Below, piece by piece: positions 1 through 9,087 of a stretch of DNA of 64,000 nt. Source of the DNA: Pantoea sp. Ep11b (GTDB taxonomy: Bacteria > Pseudomonadota > Gammaproteobacteria > Enterobacterales > Enterobacteriaceae); NCBI RefSeq assembly GCF_040783975.1, contig NZ_CP160631.1:310001-374000 (forward strand), given 5' to 3'. The notes beneath the pieces were generated by a model, which saw only the letters and a program-made list of their open reading frames with translations, was not told where the DNA came from and ran no database searches. Numbering within the stretch: position 1 is the stretch's first letter; the number at the start of each line of letters is the position of its first letter. The position numbers and the translations under genes were made by a program.

Positions 1-292
1 CGACTGCCTGCGCCTCAATCCGGGTCGCCAGGAGGCCAGCTTTAACGATGTGACGCTGGAGCTTACCGGTACGGAGTTCACCCTGCTCTACCTGCTGGCA
101 CAGCATCTGGGCCAGGTGGTATCGCGTGAGCACCTGAGTCAGGAAGTGCTGGGCAAGCGCCTGACCCCTTTTGACCGCGCCATCGATATGCACATCTCCA
201 ATCTGCGTCGCAAACTGCCTGAGCGTCACGATGGTCATCCCTGGTTTAAAACCTTGCGGGGCCGCGGCTATCTGATGGTTTCAGCGTCATGA
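1..292 (+). CDS. cpxR: CpxR response regulator, C-terminal part (5' end outside window)
   Basis: Partial gene: reading frame opens at base 2 and the first residues already lie inside the protein. About 96 residues remain. They form the OmpR/PhoB-type winged-helix DNA-binding domain, with the recognition-helix segment (DRAIDMHISNLRRKLP) and the C-terminal wing (GRGYLMV). The receiver domain with the phosphorylated Asp is upstream of the window. CpxR is activated by CpxA and controls envelope-stress genes such as those for periplasmic folding factors. The stop codon overlaps the cpxA start (ATGA), so the two are translationally coupled. The match to the E. coli CpxR C-terminus is nearly identical. 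Confidence 0.95.
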   Translation, partial: DCLRLNPGRQEASFNDVTLELTGTEFTLLYLLAQHLGQVVSREHLSQEVLGKRLTPFDRAIDMHISNLRRKLPERHDGHPWFKTLRGRGYLMVSAS

Positions 293-1668
293 TAGGAAGT
301 CTGACCACCCGTATCTTCGCCATCTTCTGGTTAACCCTGGCGCTGGTGCTGATGCTGGTGCTCATGGTGCCCAAGCTCGATTCACGACAGATGACCTCGC
401 TGCTGGAGAGTGAACAGCGGCAGGGCATCATGATCGAGCAGCATGTCGAAGCTGAGCTGTCGCAGGATCCCCCTAACGATCTGATGTGGTGGCGTCGTCT
501 GTTTCGGGCCGTGGAAAAGTGGGCACCGCCAGGTCAGCGGCTGCTGTTAGTGACCAGCGAAGGTCGGGTGATCGGTGCGCAGCATAATGAAATGCAGGTG
601 ATCCGTAACTTTATCGGCCAGTCTGACAATGCCGATCATCCGCAGAAAAAGAAGTATGGCCGTGTTGAGCTGGTAGGGCCTTTCGCCGTCCGGGATGGCG
701 AAGATAACTACCAGCTTTATATGATCCGCCCGGCCAACAGTTCTCAGCTCGATTTCGTCAATCTGCTGTTTGACCGTCCCCTTCTGCTGCTGATCGTTAC
801 CATGCTGATCAGCTCGCCGCTGCTGCTGTGGCTCGCCTGGAGCCTGGCGCGTCCGGCACGTAAGTTAAAATATGCGGCCGATGAGGTGGCCAGCGGGAAT
901 CTGCGCCAGCATCCAGAGCTGGAGTCGGGGCCTCAGGAGTTTCTGGCTGCGGGGTCGAGCTTTAACCAGATGGTGAGCGCGCTGGAGCGGATGATGACCG
1001 GTCAGCAACGGCTGTTATCCGACATCAGCCATGAACTTCGTACCCCGCTGACCCGCCTGCAGCTGGCGACCGCACTGCTGCGCCGGCGTCAGGGCGAAAG
1101 TAAAGAGCTGGGCCGCATCGAAATGGAAGCGCAGCGTCTCGATGGCATGATCAACGACCTGCTGGTGCTGTCGCGCACCCAGCATAAAAATGCGCTGGTC
1201 AGCGAGGCGATGAAGGCGAATCAGCTGTGGAATGGGGTGCTGGAAGATGCGCGCTTTGAAGCTGAGCAGATGGGTAAGAAGATGGATATCCCCTATCCGC
1301 CTGGCCCGTGGCCGCTTTATGGCAACCCGCATGCGCTGGAGAGTGCGCTGGAAAATATCGTGCGCAACGCGCTGCGTTATTCCCACTCGCACATCAGCGT
1401 CAGCTTCTCGGTCGATATTTCCGGCATCACGGTGCATGTGGATGATGACGGTCCTGGCGTCAGCCCGGAAGATCGTGAACAGATTTTCCGTCCCTTCTAC
1501 CGGACCGATGAAGCGCGCGACCGCGAGTCAGGCGGCACCGGTCTCGGCCTGGCGATCGTCGACACGGCCGTACAGCAGCATCGGGGCTGGGTAAAAGCCG
1601 ATGACAGCCCGCTGGGCGGCCTGCGTCTCACCCTCTGGCTGCCGCTCTACTCCTCCGGCCGCCAATAA
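289..1668 (+). CDS. cpxA: CpxA envelope-stress sensor histidine kinase
   Basis: 459 aa, close to the E. coli length (457). Inner-membrane sensor that phosphorylates CpxR when envelope proteins misfold. Seen in order: transmembrane helix 1 (about residues 9-28), periplasmic sensor domain (about 29-163), transmembrane helix 2 (about 164-187), HAMP linker, dimerisation/phosphoacceptor helix with SDISHELRTPLTR (His248), then the ATPase domain with N-box ALENIVRNALRYSH (about 350), G1 box DDDGPGV and G2 box GGTGLGLAI. Every catalytic motif is intact. Starts with ATGA overlap on cpxR. Confidence 0.97.
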   Translation: MIGSLTTRIFAIFWLTLALVLMLVLMVPKLDSRQMTSLLESEQRQGIMIEQHVEAELSQDPPNDLMWWRRLFRAVEKWAPPGQRLLLVTSEGRVIGAQHNEMQVIRNFIGQSDNADHPQKKKYGRVELVGPFAVRDGEDNYQLYMIRPANSSQLDFVNLLFDRPLLLLIVTMLISSPLLLWLAWSLARPARKLKYAADEVASGNLRQHPELESGPQEFLAAGSSFNQMVSALERMMTGQQRLLSDISHELRTPLTRLQLATALLRRRQGESKELGRIEMEAQRLDGMINDLLVLSRTQHKNALVSEAMKANQLWNGVLEDARFEAEQMGKKMDIPYPPGPWPLYGNPHALESALENIVRNALRYSHSHISVSFSVDISGITVHVDDDGPGVSPEDREQIFRPFYRTDEARDRESGGTGLGLAIVDTAVQQHRGWVKADDSPLGGLRLTLWLPLYSSGRQ

Positions 1669-1703
1669 TTTGCTAAGCTTCGGCCCCTGTCATCGGGGGC
1701 CTT

Positions 1704-2177
1704 ATGCTTAACATTGTCTTGTTTGAACCAGAAATTCCGCCGAATACCGGCAATATCATTCGTCTTTGCGCCAATACGGGCTTTCAGCTTCATCTGATCC
1801 AGCCGCTTGGCTTTGCGTGGGATGATAAACGCCTGCGCCGTGCGGGACTGGATTACCACGAATTTACCGCAATTAAATTTCACGCTGACTATCCGGCGTT
1901 TATCGCCTCCGAGTCACCGAAACGCCTGTTTGCGCTGACGACCAAAGGGACGCCTGCACACAGCGCTGTCGCGTATCAGGCGGGAGATTATCTGCTGTTC
2001 GGACCGGAGAGCCGCGGGCTTCCGGCGGCGATCCTGGCGGCGTTACCGGCAGAGCAGAAAATCCGGATCCCGATGAGAGCCGAAAGCCGCAGTATGAACC
2101 TGTCGAACGCCGTTTCGGTGGTGGTTTATGAAGCGTGGCGCCAGCTGGATTATGCGGGCGCGCTGATTAAAGACTAG
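1704..2177 (+). CDS. trmL: tRNA (cytidine/uridine-34-2'-O)-methyltransferase TrmL
   Basis: 157 aa, the same length as E. coli TrmL (YibK). SPOUT-family enzyme that methylates the ribose of the wobble nucleotide 34 in tRNA-Leu isoacceptors with S-adenosylmethionine. The knotted SAM-binding fold is marked by FGPESRGLP (residues 99-107) and the segment from [14 protein letters not shown] (122-135) to VVVYEA. The start follows cpxA by 35 bp. A GC-rich 20-bp hairpin (1682-1701) lies just before the ATG and its right arm supplies the purine-rich ribosome-binding bases. The last 4 bases overlap the convergent cysE gene. Confidence 0.95.
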   Translation: MLNIVLFEPEIPPNTGNIIRLCANTGFQLHLIQPLGFAWDDKRLRRAGLDYHEFTAIKFHADYPAFIASESPKRLFALTTKGTPAHSAVAYQAGDYLLFGPESRGLPAAILAALPAEQKIRIPMRAESRSMNLSNAVSVVVYEAWRQLDYAGALIKD

Positions 2178-2995
2178 ATGCCGTCGCCAAACTGAAAACC
2201 CGCCAGGCTGCCGTTGAAGTGCTGATCCATATCCATCGACGGCTTGTCGCTGCCGGGCTTGCCGACGATGCGTGCGGGCACGCCTGCTGCCGTGGTGTGC
2301 GGCGGTACAGGCTGTAGCACCACCGAACCGGCACCGATTTTTGCTCCTTTACCCACTTCAATATTCCCCAGAACTTTTGCACCGGCACCAATCATCACCC
2401 CCTCACGGATCTTCGGATGACGGTCGCCACTGGTTTTGCCGGTTCCGCCCAGCGTCACCGATTGCAGGATCGAAACGTCGTTCTCCACCACGGCCGTTTC
2501 ACCAATGACGATGCCGGTGGCATGGTCGAGCATGATGCCATGACCAATGCTGGCCGCCGGATGGATATCAACGGCAAAGGAGACAGAGATTTCATTCTGC
2601 AGATAGACCGCCAGGGCGCGGCGGCCTTCATTCCACAGCCAGTGACCAATGCGGTAGGCCTGCAGGGCGTGAAAACCTTTGAGATAGAGCAGAGGCGTAG
2701 AGTATTTATCCACCGCCGGGTCGCGCTGACGCACGGCCTGAATATCGTATGCTGCAGACAGGATCATTGATGGATCTTCGCGGTAAGCCTCTTCGACGAT
2801 CTCACGAATAGCGATGGCGGGCATTATCGGATTCGCCAGCTTATTGGCCAGCATATAACTCAGTGCACTGCCGAGATTTTCATGCTTAAGCAATGTCGCG
2901 TGAAAGAAGCTGGCCAGCATCGGCTCACAATCAGCCAGGGCGCGTGCTTCTGCTTTGATATTATTCCAGACCAGTTCTAACTCATCAGACGACAT
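2174..2995 (-). CDS. cysE: Serine O-acetyltransferase CysE
   Basis: 273 aa, identical in length to the E. coli enzyme. Transfers acetyl from acetyl-CoA to L-serine, making O-acetylserine, the first step of cysteine synthesis. The N-terminal helical domain (about 1-139) is followed by a left-handed parallel beta-helix built from hexapeptide repeats (about 140-245). The catalytic His158 lies in [11 protein letters not shown]. The C-terminal tail, which in this family binds CysK and is the site of feedback control by cysteine, ends in QTEAQ-free, IDMD-type acidic sequence typical of CysE. It is the last gene of the leftward secB-gpsA-cysE series, but a terminator-like hairpin separates it from gpsA. 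Confidence 0.96.
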   Translation of the reverse strand: MSSDELELVWNNIKAEARALADCEPMLASFFHATLLKHENLGSALSYMLANKLANPIMPAIAIREIVEEAYREDPSMILSAAYDIQAVRQRDPAVDKYSTPLLYLKGFHALQAYRIGHWLWNEGRRALAVYLQNEISVSFAVDIHPAASIGHGIMLDHATGIVIGETAVVENDVSILQSVTLGGTGKTSGDRHPKIREGVMIGAGAKVLGNIEVGKGAKIGAGSVVLQPVPPHTTAAGVPARIVGKPGSDKPSMDMDQHFNGSLAGFQFGDGI

Positions 2996-3012
2996 TGCTG
3001 TTTTCTCCCGAT

Positions 3013-3035
3013 AAAAAAAGCGCCTGAATGGCGCT
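3013..3035 (-). terminator. Rho-independent terminator between gpsA and cysE
   Basis: Read leftward, a 6-bp stem AGCGCC/GGCGCT with a 5-base loop is followed by seven T residues. It lies after the gpsA stop and 18 bp before the cysE ATG. It would end or attenuate secB-gpsA transcription and make cysE depend on read-through or on a promoter within the 67-bp gap. Confidence 0.7.
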
Positions 3036-3062
3036 GCAGGTGATGATGCTACGCGTCCTGCG

Positions 3063-4079
3063 TTAGCCTGTGCTGTTTTCGTCCTTCCTTGTTCGTCCCA
3101 GCAGGCTCAATGCTGCATCTCTCGCCGGTTTTTCGCAATACAGTACCTGATAAATCTGCTCAGTAATCGGCATTTCCACGCCCATACGCGCAGCCAACGC
3201 TTTGACTTCTTTCGTGTTTCTGTAGCCTTCTACAACTTGTCCGATAATGCGTTGTGCGCTATCGACATCCTCACCCTGGCCCAGCATCATGCCAAAACGA
3301 CGGTTGCGCGACTGGTTATCGGTGCAGGTCAGCACCAGATCGCCCAGGCCCGCCATCCCCATAAAGGTGGTGGGATCGGCACCTAACGCAGCGCCCAGAC
3401 GGCTCATTTCGGCCAGCCCACGGGTGATCAGTGCGGTACGCGCATTCGCGCCAAATCCAATCCCGTCGGACATCCCGGCGCCAATGGCAATCACGTTTTT
3501 TACCGCGCCGCCCAGCTGTACGCCGATGAAGTCGGGATTATTGTAGACGCGGAAACTTTTTCCGCAGTGCAGCTTCTGCTGCAGGTCGTCGGCAAACTGC
3601 GCATCTGTTGCCGCCAGCGCAATCGCGGTAGGCAGGCCAGCAGCCAGCTCTCTGGCAAAGGTGGGGCCAGAGATCACAGCCAGCGGGATGGCATCGCCCA
3701 CAATGTCGCGTGCCACATCCTGCAGCAGTCGTCCGGTCTCTTTTTCCAGCCCCTTGGTCGCCCAGACGATACGGGAGTCTGGTCGCAGATGCGGCTTGAT
3801 CTGCTGCAGCACATCGCCAAACACATGACTTGGCACCACGATCAACAGGTCGCGGCTGGCGGCAATGGCGCGGGTCAGGTCAGGTTCAGGGGAGAGATTG
3901 TCGGGGAAAGGAACATCGGGCAAAAAGGCCGTGTTGCAGCGGTCTGTCTGGAGTTGCGCAAGGTGCGAAGGATTATGTCCCCACAACTGTACCGGATTGC
4001 CGTTACGGGCCAGCGTAATCGCCAGAGCGGTGCCGTAGGAGCCGGCACCGATGACGCTAATCGAAGCGTGTGTGGTCAT
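3063..4079 (-). CDS. gpsA: NAD(P)-dependent glycerol-3-phosphate dehydrogenase
   Basis: 338 aa (E. coli 339). Reduces dihydroxyacetone phosphate to sn-glycerol-3-phosphate, the backbone precursor of phospholipids. N-terminal Rossmann fold with [10 protein letters not shown] (11-20), and the catalytic Lys in [13 protein letters not shown] (about 190-200), followed by the helical substrate domain with [11 protein letters not shown]. The start codon overlaps the secB stop by one base (TGATG arrangement), so translation is coupled to secB. The same secB-gpsA-cysE order is found in E. coli. Confidence 0.97.
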   Translation of the reverse strand: MTTHASISVIGAGSYGTALAITLARNGNPVQLWGHNPSHLAQLQTDRCNTAFLPDVPFPDNLSPEPDLTRAIAASRDLLIVVPSHVFGDVLQQIKPHLRPDSRIVWATKGLEKETGRLLQDVARDIVGDAIPLAVISGPTFARELAAGLPTAIALAATDAQFADDLQQKLHCGKSFRVYNNPDFIGVQLGGAVKNVIAIGAGMSDGIGFGANARTALITRGLAEMSRLGAALGADPTTFMGMAGLGDLVLTCTDNQSRNRRFGMMLGQGEDVDSAQRIIGQVVEGYRNTKEVKALAARMGVEMPITEQIYQVLYCEKPARDAALSLLGRTRKDENSTG

Positions 4080-4549
4080 CAGGCATCCTGATGGTGTTCA
4101 GCACCTTCTTCACCTTGCTGCTGCTGCAGGTAGTTCATGAACAGCGCATCAAAGTTAACCGGTGCCAGGTTCAGCTGCGGGAAGGTACCTCGTGATACCA
4201 GGCTGGTAATACATTCGCGGGCATACGGGAACAGGATGTTCGGGCAGTAAGCGCCCAGGCAATGTGCCATCTGCGTTCCTTCAATACCGCTGATGGTGAA
4301 AATACCCGCCTGCTGTACTTCACACAGGAAAGCGGTCTCTTCGCCCACGTTAGCGGTTACAGTCACACGAAGGACGACTTCGTACACTTCGTCAGCCAGC
4401 TGAGAAGATGCAGTGTCCAGATCCAGTTTAACGTCCGGTTCCCACTCTTTCTGGAAAACCTGCGGGGCATTAGGCGCTTCAAAAGAGATATCTTTGGTGA
4501 AGACGCGCTGAATCTGGAATTGCATTTCGTTGGTGTTATGTTCTGACAT
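4079..4549 (-). CDS. secB: SecB protein-export chaperone
   Basis: 156 aa, close to E. coli SecB (155). Cytosolic homotetrameric chaperone that holds preproteins unfolded and hands them to SecA. The conserved beta-sheet core is present from [17 protein letters not shown] (near residue 11) through [21 protein letters not shown], with the acidic C-terminal tail (residues 143-156, [14 protein letters not shown]) that contacts SecA. Lies 38 bp downstream of grxC and is coupled to gpsA by a one-base stop/start overlap. Confidence 0.97.
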   Translation of the reverse strand: MSEHNTNEMQFQIQRVFTKDISFEAPNAPQVFQKEWEPDVKLDLDTASSQLADEVYEVVLRVTVTANVGEETAFLCEVQQAGIFTISGIEGTQMAHCLGAYCPNILFPYARECITSLVSRGTFPQLNLAPVNFDALFMNYLQQQQGEEGAEHHQDA

Positions 4550-4587
4550 GTGACCAAATCCTATGTATGAGATTATCCGGCGTAAAA

Positions 4588-4842
4588 TTACGCCTGCAGT
4601 AGGGGATCTAAACCTTCGCGATTATCGAGCGCGAATAAGTCGTCGCAGCCGCCGATGTGCTGCGCATCAATAAAAATCTGAGGTACGGTGGTACGGCCGC
4701 TACGCTTAATCATCTCTTCGCGTTTCGCCATGTCGCCATCGATAGGGATCTCCTGAAACGCGACGCCTTTTTGCGTCAGCAGCGCCTTCGCCCGATGGCA
4801 GTAAGGACAGGTGGCCTTGGTATACATTTCAACGTTTGCCAT
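4588..4842 (-). CDS. grxC: Glutaredoxin 3
   Basis: 84 aa; the start at 4842 (MANVEMYTK) gives the family length, whereas a longer upstream in-frame extension has no homology. Small cytosolic thiol-disulfide oxidoreductase reduced by glutathione. It carries the dithiol active site CPYC at residues 12-15, the cis-Pro loop TVPQIF (about 51-56) and the glutathione-binding GGCDD motif (about 64-68). Sits between yibN and secB in the same direction, as in E. coli. Confidence 0.96.
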   Translation of the reverse strand: MANVEMYTKATCPYCHRAKALLTQKGVAFQEIPIDGDMAKREEMIKRSGRTTVPQIFIDAQHIGGCDDLFALDNREGLDPLLQA

Positions 4843-4861
4843 GCTCAGCACCTCTGTAGGA

Positions 4862-5293
4862 TTATTTGCCGCGAACCAGTGGCAGGTTTTCGCCGCTCCA
4901 GCCGCTGATACCATCTTTCAGCACTGAAACCTGGGTGAAGCCTGCCGCGCTCAGGTGGGCAGCAGGATCGGCAGCGCTCTGTCCGGTTGCACACACCACA
5001 ATTATGGGCTGTGCTTTGTGCTTTTCCAGTTCGCCCAGGTTGCCTTTTTTAATCTCAGCGGCAGCAATGTTCTGCGCGCCTGAAATATGCCCTCTGCGGA
5101 AATCGTCACGCGAACGCACGTCTACCACTACCGCGTCCTCTTTGTTAATCAGGCGGGTGGCTTCACCGCGGCTGATCGTTTTTACTTTAGAGAACATCCC
5201 TTTAACGGTAGTGACAATCACCATAACGAGTAAAACGACCCATGCGAGACTCAGGATGGGGTGATTGCTTGCAAACTGCATAATTTCTTGCAT
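4862..5293 (-). CDS. yibN: Rhodanese-like membrane-anchored protein YibN
   Basis: 143 aa, as in E. coli. One N-terminal membrane helix (about residues 13-30) followed by a single rhodanese domain (about 40-140). The active-site loop has Cys in [13 protein letters not shown], so sulfurtransferase chemistry is possible. The exact physiological role is not settled; E. coli YibN has been linked to the inner-membrane insertion/export machinery. First gene of the leftward yibN-grxC-secB-gpsA series, with a TATACT -10 element upstream. Confidence 0.93.
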   Translation of the reverse strand: MQEIMQFASNHPILSLAWVVLLVMVIVTTVKGMFSKVKTISRGEATRLINKEDAVVVDVRSRDDFRRGHISGAQNIAAAEIKKGNLGELEKHKAQPIIVVCATGQSAADPAAHLSAAGFTQVSVLKDGISGWSGENLPLVRGK

Positions 5294-5342
5294 GAGGGGT
5301 AACGACTCCAGACCGGGCTAATAAGCTAAAACAAGGGTTCTG

Positions 5343-5371
5343 AGTATACCTGCGCCACTTCGCATGTACAG
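5343..5371 (-). promoter_or_regulatory. Candidate sigma-70 promoter for yibN-grxC-secB-gpsA
   Basis: On the minus strand a consensus-like -10 TATACT occupies 5348-5343, 50 bp before the yibN start. The hexamer 17 bp upstream (CTGTAC) is a poor -35, so the call rests mainly on the -10 and on position. Confidence 0.35.
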
Positions 5372-5545
5372 ATGCTATGCGGCCAGAGTATCGATTTGTG
5401 CTCCATTTTCCAAAAAAAGTGGCTGAATAGCAAAAATGGCGTAAGGCTTAATCCATGTCGTTGTGAATGTGGACATAACCGGAAAAGCAAATGCCCGTGG
5501 GGAGCACTGGTAAGCGGCGGTTCATCGTGGAATAATCATTGGCCT

Positions 5546-6847
5546 ATGAAGGGAAAAACAACCGTTTCGCACACAAGGACCCGTTCCAACGGCGATAACC
5601 TGCCGTTGTTCAGCCACCTGTCCAGCCTCTCCCTTAGCCTGCTTTGTGCGGGCGCACTGTTATTGCCTGCCGCAGCCCAAAGTGCGGAAGACAGCAAATC
5701 TCAGCTGCAATCCATCCAGCAAAACATTGCTGAGAAAGAGAAAAGCGTTAAAGCGCAGAAGGTGCAGCGCAGTAAACTGCTGGATCAGCTTCAGAGCCAG
5801 GAAAAAATCATCGCGCAGGCGAGTCGCCAGTTGCGTGACACCCGCAACAGCCTCTCCGCCCTGAATGACGAAATAAAGCAGCTTACCGCCTCTATTGCCC
5901 GCCTTGAGAAACAGCAAAGCCAGCAGGAAAACCTGCTGTCTGAGCAGCTTGATGCGGCTTTCCGTCAGGGCCAGCACAGCGGCGTGCAGCTTTTGCTGGG
6001 TGGCGAAGAGAGCCAGCGCAGCGAGCGCATTCTGGCTTATTTCGGCTATCTGAACGCGGCCCGTCAGAAAAGTATCGAATCGCTGCAAAAGACGCGTCAG
6101 GATTTAGATCAGCAACGCGCCGCGCTGGAGCAGAAGCAACAGCAGCAGAAAACCCTACTCGCCCAGCAGCAGAGTCAGCAACAGAAGCTGCAGCAGGCGA
6201 GCGACGCCCGTAAAAAGACCCTGACGTCGCTGGAAAGCGCGCTGGAAAAAGATCAGGCCGATCTGGTCGAGATGCGGCAGAACGAAAGCCGCCTGCAGGA
6301 CAAGATCGCGCGGGCGGAACGCGAGGCACGCGAACGTGCCGCCCGTGAAGCGCGTGAGGCGGAAAAAGTACGTCAGCGTCAGGCGCAGGCGAAAGCCAAA
6401 GGCTCCAGTTATCAGCCGACCCAGAGCGAACGCGAACTGGTGGCCCGCACCGGTGGACTGGGTCGCGCAGGCGGACAGGCGATGTGGCCTGTACGCGGTC
6501 GCATCGAACATCGCTTTGGCGAACAGCTGCAGGGTGAATTACGCTGGAAAGGTCTGGTGATCGATGCGCGCGAAGGCACCGAGGTCAGGGCGATTGCCGA
6601 CGGTCGTGTGCTGATGGCTGACTGGCTGCAGGGCTACGGTCTGGTCGTGGTGCTGGAGCACGGTAAAGGCGATATGAGTCTCTATGGCTACAACCAGAGT
6701 GCGCTGGTGAGCGTGGGTACGCAGGTGAAGGCAGGACAGCCTATCGCACTGGTGGGCACCAGTGGTGGCCGCGGTACCCCGTCGCTCTATTTTGAAATCC
6801 GACGTCAGGGACAGGCCGTCAATCCACTGCCGTGGTTAGGAAAATAG
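5546..6847 (+). CDS. envC: EnvC, murein hydrolase activator
   Basis: 433 aa from the ATG at 5546; an upstream in-frame extension exists but the signal sequence follows this Met (E. coli EnvC is 419 aa). Periplasmic divisome factor that activates amidases AmiA and AmiB for daughter-cell separation. Signal peptide about residues 1-47 (hydrophobic LSLSLLCAGALLLPAAA), long coiled coil rich in Gln and Glu (about 50-300), then a C-terminal LytM domain (about 320-430). As is known for EnvC, the LytM domain is degenerate: the HxxxD and HxH zinc ligands are not present, so it activates rather than cuts. gpmM, which precedes envC in E. coli, is missing here. Confidence 0.95.
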   Translation: MKGKTTVSHTRTRSNGDNLPLFSHLSSLSLSLLCAGALLLPAAAQSAEDSKSQLQSIQQNIAEKEKSVKAQKVQRSKLLDQLQSQEKIIAQASRQLRDTRNSLSALNDEIKQLTASIARLEKQQSQQENLLSEQLDAAFRQGQHSGVQLLLGGEESQRSERILAYFGYLNAARQKSIESLQKTRQDLDQQRAALEQKQQQQKTLLAQQQSQQQKLQQASDARKKTLTSLESALEKDQADLVEMRQNESRLQDKIARAEREARERAAREAREAEKVRQRQAQAKAKGSSYQPTQSERELVARTGGLGRAGGQAMWPVRGRIEHRFGEQLQGELRWKGLVIDAREGTEVRAIADGRVLMADWLQGYGLVVVLEHGKGDMSLYGYNQSALVSVGTQVKAGQPIALVGTSGGRGTPSLYFEIRRQGQAVNPLPWLGK

Positions 6848-6850
6848 GTT

Positions 6851-7753
6851 TTGCTGCAACGTCGAAAGATCTCCCTTCTGTTAAGTGCCCTGCTGTTCAG
6901 CTTCGCTGCGCAGGCGGGTAAACTGGCCATTGTCATCGATGATTTCGGCTATCGCCCTGCCGAAGAGAACAAAGTCCTGCAGATGCCGCAGGCCATTTCG
7001 GTGGCCGTGTTGCCCAACGCGCCTCATGCCCATGAGATGGCGACCCGCGCGCATCAGGGAGGGCATGAGGTCCTGATCCATCTGCCGATGGCGCCCCTGA
7101 GCAAACAGCCGCTGGAAAAAGATACGCTGATGCCGGAGATGAGCAGCGACGAGGTGGCCCGCATCATGCGTAATGCGGTGAACAACGTGCCTTATGCGGT
7201 CGGTCTGAACAACCATATGGGCAGCAGGATGACATCAAGCCTGTCCGGTATGCAGAAGGTGATGCAGGCGCTGAACCACTACAACCTCTACTTTCTGGAC
7301 AGCATGACCATTGCCAACAGCCAGGCCGTGCCGGCGGCTCAGGGCACCCAGGTCAGCGTGTTAAAACGCCGGGTCTTTCTTGATGACAGCCAGGACAGCA
7401 ATGCCATCCGCCAGCAGTTCAGCCGGGCGGTGAAGCTGGCGCAGCGCGACGGATACGCCATTGCCATTGGGCATCCTCACCCTGCCACCGTGCGGGTCCT
7501 GCAGCAGATGCTGCCCACCCTGCCAGCCGATATTACGCTGGTTCGCCCCAGCCAGCTGCTGAACGAGCCGCTTCACAGCGCGTCCCGGACACCGGTGGCA
7601 CTGGCCAAACCGGCGACACCTCGCTTCCAGCCTGCGGCGCTGTGTAAGCCGAAGCAGCCGCTGGCCCCAGTTCCGGCGACCCGCGCTCTGGCGGTCATCG
7701 GTGAGAGCCTGAACACCAGTCCGCTGTTTAAAACGCTGAAAAACCTGTTCTGA
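6851..7753 (+). CDS. yibQ: YibQ, divergent polysaccharide deacetylase family protein
   Basis: 300 aa from a TTG start three bases after the envC stop; no ATG lies near and the signal peptide (residues 1-22, ending AQA) begins here. Predicted periplasmic protein of the divergent polysaccharide deacetylase family (DUF610). Visible motifs are IVIDDFGYR (27-35), IHLPMAP, NNHMGS and IGHPHPATVRVL, which outline a deacetylase-like barrel. Substrate is unknown. Co-transcribed with envC, as in E. coli. Confidence 0.92.
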   Translation: MLQRRKISLLLSALLFSFAAQAGKLAIVIDDFGYRPAEENKVLQMPQAISVAVLPNAPHAHEMATRAHQGGHEVLIHLPMAPLSKQPLEKDTLMPEMSSDEVARIMRNAVNNVPYAVGLNNHMGSRMTSSLSGMQKVMQALNHYNLYFLDSMTIANSQAVPAAQGTQVSVLKRRVFLDDSQDSNAIRQQFSRAVKLAQRDGYAIAIGHPHPATVRVLQQMLPTLPADITLVRPSQLLNEPLHSASRTPVALAKPATPRFQPAALCKPKQPLAPVPATRALAVIGESLNTSPLFKTLKNLF

Positions 7754-7763
7754 ATGTACTATG

Positions 7764-7788
7764 AATGCTAAGTCTCAGGCTTAGCGTT
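7764..7788 (+). repeat. Inverted repeat after yibQ
   Basis: Nine-base arms AATGCTAAG and CTTAGCGTT (one G-T pair) around a 7-base loop, 11 bp past the yibQ stop. There is no T run, so it would be at best a weak terminator of envC-yibQ. Confidence 0.4.
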
Positions 7789-7808
7789 CAATTATGCGCA
7801 GAAATTAC

Positions 7809-7814
7809 TATAAT
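7809..7814 (+). promoter_or_regulatory. Consensus -10 hexamer before the glycosyltransferase pair
   Basis: A perfect TATAAT lies 44 bp before the ATG at 7858, downstream of the inverted repeat that follows yibQ. The matching -35 (GTTCAA at 7786-7791, 17-bp spacing) is weak. Confidence 0.35.
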
Positions 7815-7857
7815 CCTGGGTCGGGCAATAACGGGCTGTGCGGGAACAGTGATAGGG

Positions 7858-9087
7858 ATGACGATTACTAAACAAAAAATCCTGCTGCTGGACAACGGCA
7901 GAGAGTGGGGCGGCGGCACCAACAGTATGCTGGAGCTGCTGAAACGTATCGATCGTCAGAAATTTGATATCACCTGCTGTTTTTATCATAACTACAGCCG
8001 TGGCAACGATGAAACCATTGAGGCCACCCTCAATGCACTGGCTATTCCGGTCTTTTTTATTCCGCAAATCAGACAGCCGCGCTGGGCAAAGTTTGTGAAA
8101 GAAGCCGCGCGTGCGCTGCTGTTTTTCAATAAAAAACTCAAAAAGCGCGCCATCGATGAGATCGATACGCGCTGGCGGGTCATTCCCAACGCCAGCAAGA
8201 TCCATTCCCTGCTGCAGCTGGGGAAGTTTGACACCCTCTATATGAATAACCAGCCCAGCACCAATATAGAGGGCTACCTGGCGGCGCGCAGCCTGGACGT
8301 CGCGGTAGTGCAGCACTGCCGTATCGATCCGGTCCTGGAGCCACGGCTGGTCAGTATGGTGAATCAGAATTGTCAGGCGGTGATCGCCGTCTCGCAGGGC
8401 GTCAGTAAGACCCTGCGCAGCCACGGTGTTGATGCTGAACGCTGTTTCACCGTCAGTAATGCTATCGATATCCACCAGCCTCTGCCTGATCGCCTTGAGG
8501 TACGCCAGCGTTTTAAGCTATCCCCGTCGACGTTTGTCTTTGGCTCGATCGGCTCTCTGATATTACGTAAATCTAACCACCATATTCTGCAGGCGCTGGG
8601 CCGCTTTAAACGTGCTAATCCTCAGGCCGACTGGAAAATGGTGATCGTCGGGGCGGGTCCGGAACTGCAGCATCTGCTGCAACTGGCAACCGCCGAGAAT
8701 ATTCAGCATCACGTGGTCTTTACGGGCTTCCAGAACAATGCGCTGGATTACCTGACCGCCTTTGATACCTTTATTCTTGCCTCGCGCAGCGAGGGCTTAC
8801 CGCGGGTGGTGCTGGAAGCGATGCTGGTAAATACCGCCGTCGTCGGCTCCCGGGTCGTCGGCACTGCCGAATTGATCAGTCATGACGAAACCGGGTTGCT
8901 GTTTGATTATGGCAACGTGGTGCAGCTGACCCAGCAGCTTACTGCGCTGTGGGAAGATGCGCATTTGCGTCAGCGCCTGATCAATGCGGCAGCAAAACGT
9001 GTCCGTGAACAGTACGCCATTGAAACCTATATCAGCGGTGTCGAGAATATCTTACAGAGCGTCACCAGAAAGAAACCTCATGCTTAA
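7858..9087 (+). CDS. GT-B glycosyltransferase (GT4-like), probable LPS/envelope sugar transferase
   Basis: 409 aa from ATG 7858; the in-frame sequence upstream runs through the hairpin and -10 element and is unlikely to be coding. N-terminal Rossmann half starts with KILLLDNGREWGGGTNSM (residues 7-24), the glycine-rich acceptor loop. The C-terminal half carries the group 1 donor-site motif SEGLPRVVLEAM (311-322) with the E-x7-E spacing. No membrane helix. The sugar and acceptor cannot be read from sequence. It occupies the yibQ-tdh interval, where E. coli has the unrelated LPS gene waaH, and overlaps the next gene by 8 bp, so the two probably act together. Confidence 0.85.
   Translation: MTITKQKILLLDNGREWGGGTNSMLELLKRIDRQKFDITCCFYHNYSRGNDETIEATLNALAIPVFFIPQIRQPRWAKFVKEAARALLFFNKKLKKRAIDEIDTRWRVIPNASKIHSLLQLGKFDTLYMNNQPSTNIEGYLAARSLDVAVVQHCRIDPVLEPRLVSMVNQNCQAVIAVSQGVSKTLRSHGVDAERCFTVSNAIDIHQPLPDRLEVRQRFKLSPSTFVFGSIGSLILRKSNHHILQALGRFKRANPQADWKMVIVGAGPELQHLLQLATAENIQHHVVFTGFQNNALDYLTAFDTFILASRSEGLPRVVLEAMLVNTAVVGSRVVGTAELISHDETGLLFDYGNVVQLTQQLTALWEDAHLRQRLINAAAKRVREQYAIETYISGVENILQSVTRKKPHA

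Noticed and set aside
1682..1701. GC-rich hairpin between cpxA and trmL as a terminator
   Set aside because: Only a short T stretch follows and the right arm overlaps the trmL ribosome-binding region, so it is more likely incidental or a translation modulator.
5801..6400. Repetitive Gln-rich stretch that looked like tandem repeats
   Set aside because: This is the coiled coil of envC encoded by cag/cagcag codons, not a DNA repeat array.
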